Origin: Periconia sp. R9002
Taxonomy: Eukaryota > Ascomycota > Dothideomycetes > Pleosporales > Periconiaceae
Length of the DNA: 15,937 nucleotides
NCBI GenBank assembly: GCA_023627715.1
Contig: JAMAHW010000210.1
Coordinates: 1 to 15,937 of the forward strand
Direction of reading: 5' to 3'
The notes under the pieces were generated by a model. The model was not told the DNA's origin, made no database searches, and saw only the letters and a list, made by a program, of their open reading frames with translations. This document shows positions 9,724 through 15,937 of the stretch, piece after piece. The first letter of the stretch is position 1. Each line of letters starts with the position of its first letter. The translations under genes were made by a program, and so were the position numbers.

Positions 9724-9870
9724 GCTACGGAGCGTAATTACGCTCCGTACCGTAAAAGTCGCCGTACGTAAGAAATCGTGGTGTTTGTCGTAGTACCTTC
9801 CGTAAGTAGTAATCGGTGATGCTACGATACGGAGCGTATATAGGCTACGTACGGTTGTACGGATCGATTT
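9724..9870. repeat. Left subterminal TACG-rich repeats with 24-bp palindrome
   Basis: A perfect 24-bp palindrome lies at 9726-9749, centred on TAATTA. Related TACGGAGCGTA and TACGTACGG pieces follow at about 9750-9862. The same words occur inside the right end. Clustered short subterminal repeats are known transposase-binding sites in hAT elements; binding here is inferred. Confidence 0.7.
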
Positions 9871-11658
9871 TTTGGTGTTGAGGCTTTCCATCGTGAGTTG
9901 AAATCAGGCCTTTTGTGGGTGATGCCGGAGTAGGCTCCAAGCAGGATTTACAGGCAAATTTGATAGTAAATTTCTCCTATTACCCTTGTCTACTATCCAT
10001 TTGTTATTAGCTATTATTTAGAAAATAAGTAAATACGTTACCTGCTTGTTGCAATCATCATTGTTGTTAATACAGTCCTCTATTATAAGACTTAAGCCTT
10101 TCCACTATGCCGCGTTGAAGAGAGCGTCCGCTATGTTTACCTTTAATAAAGAACTATCTAAAGAAAGCCCTCTATAGGCTGCTATTAGAGCAAAATTTAA
10201 GGTAGACTAGAGTTATTTTTAGCATAGTAAAAAGCACCTAGCTAGAGAGCGTATAGGCTACTACGTAAAGAGTAAAGCCTAGATAGCAGGTAAGCATATA
10301 ATTACTGCCTTCTAGAGCTATAGCGTAGAGCTAGAGTATTATATGCTAGATAGCAATAAAATAATATACTTCTTATATAAAGAGTACTATATTATAAAGA
10401 AAAGTAAGTATTACTTTACTATTAATAGGACAAAGTATATAAAGGGCTACCTAAAGAGAGAGTATAAAATTAACCTAGATAAAGGCGTTATACTAGATAG
10501 CTAGTAGCTATTAAACCTATAGGAAATTGCTACTTCTATTGCTGCTAGCAGTAATAGTACTATCTCTTATACACTATAGTAAGAGGAGCAGCTATTAAAG
10601 GCGTATATTAATTAGGTTATTATAAACGACGTTAGCTTTAGTCTTAGTATTAATATATTAACCTAGGGACTACTAACCTAGAATTAAATTACCTTTTTAC
10701 GCGCCCTGCTATACAGCGCTATAACTATATTAAAATATATTATTTTAAAGTTGCAGGAGAAGAAAATTAAGCTAGTAGATAATTTACGTACTTTAAAAAG
10801 TAAAATATTATTAAGTTATAATATCTAGAGCTCTTTAAATAATATAGATTTTCTTAGTGTTATTGTTTACTATGTTAGTAAGTTTTGCTAAAAGTTACCT
10901 AAGTAATAAGCTAATATACTATAGATTTTACCTACTACTAAAGAGACGTCCTAATTACTTTCCGCACGCTTTTTTTTTAATTATTTAGGCCTTTTATAAA
11001 CGTATATTATACTAGATATTATCTATAAGCTTAATATTTAGTAGAAACTCTACTATTTTATAGCTAATAATGCTTTAAATAATAATACTTTTATTAATAG
11101 ATTAGACGCCCTTATACCTTATAATATCTATATTAGACCTAAAAATTGTATACGCTGCGTAGGCTATATTATTAACCTAATTATAAAGGCTCTTATTTAT
11201 AGTAAAGGTGTAAGTAAATTTAAAGAGTTGCTAATAAAGGCGTTACCTATAGAGTAATATTATATATATAGAAACTATAGTATTATTAGTAAGCTCTATA
11301 ACTTTATTAACTTAATTTACAACTTATATAAATATTACTATATTTTTTAAACTATCTAGCGCAATATACTTAAAGAGAAAGAACTCTCTAGCTTCTTTAC
11401 CTTTACTTTAGTTAAGGATAGTAGTATTAAGTAGTATAGCGTTTACTTTATACTTTTATGCTTCGATAAACTAAAGGAGCCTATCTAATAATATTTTAAG
11501 CTTACGCGCGTTAACTCTAATACTATTAATAACTTATATAACTACTCTATTAATACTCTTATAGATAAGGAGTAGAATAAGGTTACTACTATTAAAAACG
11601 TCCTGTAATTATTCTATAAAAATAGCTGCTTACTAGAAGGTAACGCTAGCTAGAGTAG

Positions 11659-11857
11659 CTGTCAGATTTAAGGTGATGTTTGATGGAATCACAATGGTTC
11701 CGAGTGTCTATTGATGGAAGAGTGTGTATTGTTGTGTCCTGTTGTCGCAGCTCGCGTAAGGCGGGTTCTATATAGTGGGTCACGTGATCTTCCGCCAATT
11801 ACATGTAGTTGGTTGTACTCTCACTTATACTCTCCTAGAGAGTGCATAATCTGACAG
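11659..11857. mobile_element. Nested MITE-like element 1, 199 bp, TSD TAG
   Basis: The ends CTGTCAGATT (11659-11668) and AATCTGACAG (11848-11857) are perfect inverted repeats, flanked by TAG at 11656-11658 and 11858-11860. The interior has ordinary base composition with TGA, TGG and TCA, unlike the mutated transposase around it, so it inserted afterwards. It has no coding capacity. A 3-bp duplication fits PIF/Harbinger-type transposition, though the target is TAG rather than TAA/TTA. Confidence 0.88.
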
Positions 11858-12083
11858 TAGCTTTAAGTCTTTATAGTAGACAATTTTTAACTTATAAGAA
11901 ATCTATAAGGTCCTGTCTAAGGATATTTATAAAATTAAGAGCGTCTAAAAGTCTACCTACCTTCTTAATAGTATATAACTTGCCTAAAAGAAGCTTATAA
12001 CGTATTTTAATAAGCTAGTAATAGAGCTAACGCCGTTACTATATTATATAGCTATAGCTCTCTACTTATGCCTCTAATTACTA

Positions 12084-12256
12084 TTGTCAGATTGATGTGG
12101 GATCAAGTTGTTGTTTTTATTATTCTATGTGTGTTCTCTTTTATGTGTCTCTGCTTAGTAGGGTAACCGAGGTTCCTGTTACTATGACTCGACACAGCTT
12201 ACTCGAGTACTAGTACGGAAGACAAATAGTCTCTAATAGGGAGCTACATCTGACAA
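12084..12256. mobile_element. Nested MITE-like element 2, 173 bp, TSD CTA
   Basis: The ends TTGTCAGAT (12084-12092) and ATCTGACAA (12248-12256) are perfect inverted repeats, flanked by CTA at 12081-12083 and 12257-12259. The interior does not obviously match element 1 beyond the termini. Removing it with one CTA makes the transposase phase continuous. Confidence 0.87.
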
Positions 12257-12425
12257 CTATAGTTTAAAACCTACTAGAAAAAGTACTTTAACTAGTATAA
12301 GAAGGTAGAGAAATCGCTTTAGCTCGTCTTTAAGAGGTATATAGAGCAAGAGGAGGAAACTAAGGGCAAGGCTTTTTACTAGGAAGAATCGTTATCTTAT
12401 AAAGTACTTAGGTTCTATAATATAG

Positions 12426-12616
12426 ATGTCAGATATGATGCTCGCATGCGATGAAATATTTTATCGGTGATGATTCTTTTTTGATTGATGATGGTTCTAT
12501 GTTCATATCTGCCAACTCTCTCTCGTTGGCTTTTACCCCTGGGCTAGTGCGATCAGTGCTGTGGTCCCTGCTCGATTGTGCAGATCCGACCTCAACGCAC
12601 GCGTTCTATCTGACAA
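12426..12616. mobile_element. Nested MITE-like element 3, 191 bp, TSD TAG
   Basis: The ends ATGTCAGATA (12426-12435) and TATCTGACAA (12607-12616) are inverted repeats apart from the outermost base, flanked by TAG at 12423-12425 and 12617-12619. The interior is unmutated and differs from elements 1 and 2. Removing it with one TAG brings the transposase into the phase of its C-terminal domain. Confidence 0.86.
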
Positions 12617-13113
12617 TAGAAGAGCGTTGTTGTAAGATAATAGCTATTAATTTATACTTACTTACTAGTAAGAAGTCTTTTAAACGCTATAAATGCCTTA
12701 CCTAGCTTAAAGAGTATTATAATAGCTATTACAATAATTACCTTGCCACTAATAAGTCCCTAGAGTTAACAGCTCTCTTTAACGACCTATATTAATAGTA
12801 GGTTAAAATTAGATAAAAACGCTACCTAGTTATATATAAAATAGCTCTTAATCACCTGTCTGTGCTATCTACGTTATGTGACTGTAAGAGAGTCTTTTCC
12901 TCTGCCAAACAGACGATCACGTGCGATCGCAATTCACTCTTATCCACGGCAATTAAGGCTACGCAGCTCTAGAAAAATTAGCTGAGGAGAGGCGTTGTTA
13001 CCAGTTAACTCACCGAGCTCTCAGAGTACATACAAAGAAAAGACGACGCGATTTCAGGTCCTCTGCCACCTCAACCCTCACCAATTACCCGATTAGGAAA
13101 TCCACGATCGTAA

Positions 13114-13237
13114 TTACGATACTACGGAGCGTAATTACGGATTACGGACCGTATTTGTGTTCCTACGCTACGTCTCCGTACGTAACAAATTACTATGGCC
13201 ACCGTACGTAGCGTAGGAACCCTACTACGCTACGGAT
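13114..13237. repeat. Right subterminal TACG-rich repeats of the hAT element
   Basis: Several copies of CGTAATTACG, TACGGAGCGTAATTACG and CTACGCTACG-like words lie between the transposase stop and the right inverted repeat. They match words in the left subterminal block (9724-9870). Confidence 0.7.
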
Positions 13238-13258
13238 TACGCTACGTTGGATGCCCTG
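13238..13258 (-). repeat. Right terminal inverted repeat of the hAT element
   Basis: This is the inverse of 9703-9723 with one mismatch, and it ends CCCTG immediately before the target duplication. Confidence 0.93.
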
Positions 13259-13266
13259 AATTCAGC
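13259..13266. repeat. hAT target-site duplication, right copy
   Basis: AATTCAGC is identical to 9695-9702. In the OrsD-like frame (minus) it encodes the Ala-Glu-Phe codons where the gene is split. Confidence 0.95.
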
Positions 13267-15056
13267 TCGTAGCGTGTCAGCTTCCAACACGCGATTAAGC
13301 ATCCATCGTTTCCCTTCGGGCAAGACCTTTTGGTTCCGTGGGTCTTTGCAGAAGTTCCAGCCCTTAGCACTTTCGGTTGGGTCGTCTCTCAAATCGCGCA
13401 GTTCGAAGGCAGGGATCACATCCTCGCGCTGCTCGTCGCCGTGTATTAAGAAGAGCTGCTCTAGTTCAGACTGGGCCAGCGCTACTTGAGCGGCGATAAA
13501 CTTCTTCAGGTCGGCTATATTCAATTCGAGCTGTTTGTACGTGAGCCGCTTGTGGTCATCAGACCAATAGATATAGCCCAGACTCGTGGAGCTGTTTCTG
13601 ATTTTTTTGCCATATGCCCGTAACCGTAGCACCCAGTTAAATGGTGACCGACTTCCATGGATCATGAATCGCTCGCGCATCTCATCCAGAACATCGGATG
13701 GGTGCTCGATTTGGCCCTCTTCTGCCATTGTAACTGACATCTGAATAACGAGCATCTGCGATATCTTAATGAAAGCAGACAAGTACGACGTGAAGGAAGG
13801 TGCGTCTCGAAGGATCTTTTTCTCGGGGTCTACTGCTAATGCGGCAAGGAACCCCACCGCTGTACTTTCAAAAGGTCTCCTTTCAGCGTATGATCGAGTA
13901 CGGAGATGCAGAAATGGAGACATGCGCGATCCAGACGGGCTTCGATAGGTTTTCGGATGGCCTTGCAGCGTTGATCAACACCTCTTTCCTTTTGGTTTTG
14001 CACGAGCCCAACGAGCTCTTCGCCAATAGCTATCATCTCATCAAGGTGCCCCAGCTGGCGAGCAGTCAGACGGTGAGCAAGCGCGATATGATTATCTGGC
14101 TGTATGGTGCGGTACGCGAAGCAGATAAGTCTTTTGAAGACTTGTTTATAGCGCAGATAGGTCGAATCGCGCAGTTTGATCATCAATGGCCGGTCAAAAG
14201 CTCGTCTTCGCTGGATGAAGCTATTGATGCGCGCCTGATCGAAGACGTTAACTTTGTCGTCTCGTATGGACGCATGCGCTTCTTCAACAACGCGGTCCAG
14301 GCTGTCTGAAAACTCCACTAGAAGTGGCTCGGACGCTGGGTTGGCGGGGCTTGCCAGAAGAGCTACTCCAGCAAACGAGTGGCCATGGAGATATTTTGGC
14401 CAACGGGTCATCTCAAGCCACGGCGAAACCTCAGTGGGCGCGGCATCGTCTAGAATGTCATTTTCTAGCTCGTTCATCTTCCGGATGCCTTCTTCTAGTG
14501 CCTCCTCGATTTGGGCGCGTATATACTCCGGCTCGGGCAGCTTCGCCGCCATCTCCCGACGCCGCAGCGTTTCCTCCTCTATCTTAATCTCAGCAGGCGA
14601 GACAACGGAGAAGTATTGGCTTTTAGTGCCTTCTGTGAAGAGACGCTGACAAGAGACCTTCCTCCACTGGAGCGCGTTTTCCGCAGCGGCCTTAGATGGG
14701 CGACCCTGAGCCCGCACATGCTCGGCATGTTTCGCGTTAACGTGGTTTCTAGCCGTTCTTTCCGCTGTGCAGGTGTAGTCACATCGTGGGCACGATAAAC
14801 CAGCGTAGATAGGAAGATGCGGCAAAGCAAGCCGTCCAGAGGGAGGTATTGGAAAGCAGGGCAATTCTGGATCGGCGGGAGATTTGAGCAGAAGCTCCTC
14901 TACCACTGCCAACCGCAACTTCCTCGAGCACCTCAGCTCTGGGTGATCGGCGTGTCGACGCGTGAAGTGAGCCAGGTATTGTTTCGGCTTCACGCCCACG
15001 CCACACGGGATACATATCCACGTTTGGCAGTCTGCGAGGTACGAGAAAAGGTCCAT
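13259..15056 (-). pseudogene. 5' part of a second OrsD-like (DUF3505) gene, frameshifted and split by the hAT element
   Basis: It starts at ATG 15056 with two zinc-finger-like pairs (C15-C18-H30-H35, C89-C92-H105-H110), the hallmark N-terminus of OrsD-like proteins. An acidic/basic helical region, VSPWLEMTRWPKYLHGH, and a segment ending CLHFCISVLDHTLKGD (D394) follow. At 13873-13874 one base is missing. The homologous continuation, FESTAVGFLAALAVD..., resumes in the next frame at 13872, while the original frame stops soon after. The second frame runs through LSAFIKISQMLVIQ, SPFNWVLRLRAYGKKIRN and GWNFCKDPRN to LRAEF, where the transposon begins. Adding the fragment at 9502-9702 gives roughly 663 residues without a helicase. 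Colinearity with the intact copy at 1-3020 shows they are paralogues. An intron instead of a frameshift is unlikely because the two frames abut without splice signals. Confidence 0.88.
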
Positions 15057-15323
15057 AGAAAGATGTAGTAATGGAAAAGGAACAGATATTCTTAGTAGGC
15101 GATGCTGTTGTGGTAACAGAACATAGCAGCAGCGACGTACGCATAGTACAGGTTCTGTACGCTGACAGGAAAAGCGGTGGCTGGCTGCAATTTCCCCCTA
15201 TTTCATCCTTCCCGCAACTAGTTTCTATACTGCTATTTGGAGAGAAACTATGCAGTAAGCATTGCTAGAAGCTACTACTGCTCCTGCGATACCAAAGACT
15301 AGGGCTATATTGTACTTGCTTGT

Positions 15324-15369
15324 GTAGCTAATGCTCAACTGTACGCGTAGCTAGTGCTTAACTGTACGC
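15324..15369. repeat. 23-bp tandem repeat, two copies plus a partial third
   Basis: The copies at 15324-15346 and 15347-15369 both start GTAGCTA, contain the TGCT block and end AACTGTACGC, with two base differences. A degraded third copy starts at 15370 (GTAGAAAAGTGCTTA). Confidence 0.8.
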
Positions 15370-15772
15370 GTAGAAAAGTGCTTAGGGGTCGCGATCGCAG
15401 CGCATACCTCTGGTGAGGCGAGGCGCTAGGCGCTAGCGTAAGGTACAAGGGCCCACGATCGAAGCGAGCGAATTAGGCGCCGAGAAAACGGCATGAGGGC
15501 TGGGTGCGATTGCGCATGTAGCTCTAGCCGTAAAGATGTACAATAGCTTGAAGTGGAGGACGATAATTTGCTGAATTGCCCCCAGGGAAATACGGGGGAA
15601 GTGTAGAAGGTGCTGTTGAGTGAAGGATATGGATGAAGTAAGTTACGGGAGTATGGAGGTGTAAAAGCCGCTATCAAGGCTTTCTTATAATTGCCAATGA
15701 AAGACTGAAAGGCAGCTGGACAGCACTAGCGACAGGTTCGTGCTTCTCAGCTTCATTGAACATAACATACAA

Positions 15773-15788
15773 CCCCCCCCCCCCCCCC
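15773..15788. repeat. C16 homopolymer run
   Basis: Sixteen uninterrupted C residues follow CATACAA. Length polymorphism or sequencing error is likely here. Confidence 0.9.
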
Positions 15789-15865
15789 GGCGACGCATGG
15801 GAATTGAGCGGTAACGCAGGCTTTGCACGCCGGATGCTCCTCGCCACACTAGCCCGACGAGTTAG

Positions 15866-15867
<2 letters not shown>

Positions 15868-15897
<30 letters not shown>
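15868..15897 (-). repeat. T30 homopolymer run, possible poly-A tail of a minus-strand retroelement
   Basis: Thirty T residues read as poly-A on the minus strand. On that strand, an AATAAA-like word (AACAATAAAAG) occurs some 20 bases before the run, in 15898-15937. This fits the 3' end of a LINE, SINE or retrocopy whose body lies beyond the right edge. With only 40 bases of it visible, this is inference; a simple homopolymer is equally possible. Confidence 0.4.
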
Positions 15898-15898
<1 letters not shown>

Positions 15899-15937
15899 AC
15901 GCATAATCCTCGAATATCTTTTATTGTTACGGATCAT

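Larger units (their letters stand above)
10120..12745. other. AT-rich tract with context-limited RIP-like mutation
   Basis: Outside the three nested elements, I found no TCA, TGA, CCA or TGG between about 10141 and 12740 by reading each line. GCA/TGC (about two dozen), some ACA/TGT and many CpG sites remain, and TpA is very common. All in-frame stops I saw are TAA or TAG, as expected if CAA, CAG and TGG codons were hit but CGA was spared. The last unaffected sites on the left are at about 10114 (TGA) and on the right the first are CCA at about 12746 and TCA at about 12851. Both borders fall inside one transposon. Confidence 0.75.
10133..13113 (+). pseudogene. hAT transposase relic, about 802 codons when the nested elements are skipped
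   Basis: From ATG 10133 the reading phase carries hAT landmarks: ANNALNNNT (11063-11089, the DNAxNN-type motif), CIRCVGYIINL (about 11147-11179) and KExNKVTTIKNVL (about 11567-11607). The C-terminal dimerisation segment is HLSVLSTLCDCKRVFSSAK (about 12853-12909), then an LRRG stretch. Three insertions shift the phase by 202, 176 and 194 bases (element plus one duplication copy). Subtracting these 572 bases leaves 2409 nt, exactly 803 codons, in one phase to the TAA at 13111-13113. Many TAA/TAG codons replace Gln and Trp positions, so no protein can be made. The start choice is weak because the first codons lie just inside the mutated tract. Confidence 0.88.
9703..13258 (+). mobile_element. 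hAT-superfamily DNA transposon, 3556 bp, inactive
   Basis: Both ends and the target duplication are visible. The 21-bp terminal inverted repeats (9703-9723 and 13238-13258) differ at one base, read CAGGGC(T/A)TCCAACGTAG and onward, and start CAGGG as many hAT elements do. An 8-bp duplication AATTCAGC flanks them. TACG-rich subterminal repeats lie inside each end, and a plus-strand hAT transposase relic fills the middle. Three small elements are nested inside; without them and their duplications the element would be 2984 bp. It sits in the second OrsD-like gene, in opposite orientation to that gene's transcription. Stops throughout the transposase frame make it non-autonomous now. Confidence 0.95.
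15057..15937. other. Intergenic region, no supportable gene, simple repeats
   Basis: The stretch contains the upstream side of the OrsD-like pseudogene, a 23-bp tandem repeat and two homopolymer runs. Short open frames here (15071-15268 plus, 15677-15426 minus) show no domain or codon pattern that I can support. Confidence 0.5.

Noticed and set aside
9502..9891. Minus-strand 129-codon frame taken as one gene
   Set aside because: It is a chimera: 9703-9891 is the transposon end and only 9502-9702 belongs to the OrsD-like gene.
12451..12705. Plus-strand 84-codon open frame
   Set aside because: It lies mostly within nested element 3 and runs across its border into the transposase relic, so it is accidental.
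15071..15268. Plus-strand 65-codon frame upstream of the OrsD-like pseudogene, considered as a partner-gene copy
   Set aside because: No similarity to the partner protein at 3356-5061 was visible.
15674..15937. Minus-strand frame with a poly-Lys run
   Set aside because: Produced by the T30 homopolymer; no gene-like content.
1..15937. Telomere repeats (TTAGGG arrays), tRNA or rRNA genes, CRISPR arrays
   Set aside because: None seen; only isolated TTAGGGG-like hexamers occur, so subtelomeric location rests on gene content alone.

Overview
The window looks like an accessory, repeat-rich, possibly subtelomeric stretch of a filamentous ascomycete (Pezizomycotina). The signs are a Zn2Cys6 transcription factor with ~50-nt introns, two OrsD-like (DUF3505) genes of which one runs into a RecQ-like helicase, a hAT DNA transposon with RIP-like C-to-T damage, and small nested inverted-repeat elements. 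No telomere repeat array is seen.

Layout: (1) 3020 down to the left edge, minus strand: an uninterrupted reading frame of 1006 codons, with an OrsD-like zinc-finger and middle region followed by the start of a RecQ/DEAD-type helicase (Walker A visible); it continues outside the window. (2) 3356-5061, plus strand, head-to-head with it: an unrecognised gene of about 568 codons with one frame break near 4007. (3) 5062-6163: no gene; three 15-bp repeats, the last forming a perfect 25-nt palindrome. (4) 7775-6164, minus: a Zn2Cys6 / fungal-specific regulatory domain transcription factor in three exons. (5) 7776-9501: no supportable gene. (6) 15056-9502, minus: a second OrsD-like gene, now a pseudogene. 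It has a one-base frameshift at about 13873, is split by a 3556-bp hAT transposon (9703-13258, TIRs and a perfect 8-bp target duplication AATTCAGC), and loses similarity near 9570 before any helicase. (7) 15057-15937: no gene; a 23-bp tandem repeat, a C16 run and a T30 run.

The hAT element carries a dead transposase. Its central part has lost every TCA/TGA and CCA/TGG I could look for, while GCA and CpG survive. Three later insertions of 199, 173 and 191 bp share a TGTCAGAT-type terminal inverted repeat and 3-bp TAG/CTA target duplications. Removing each insertion with one duplication copy brings the transposase back into a single phase from 10133 to 13113, which confirms their borders.

The order of events can be read: OrsD-like gene, hAT insertion, context-limited RIP-like mutation, then invasion by three small non-autonomous elements. 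The intact OrsD-helicase with its divergent partner is the best candidate for an undescribed two-gene system; its function is unknown.
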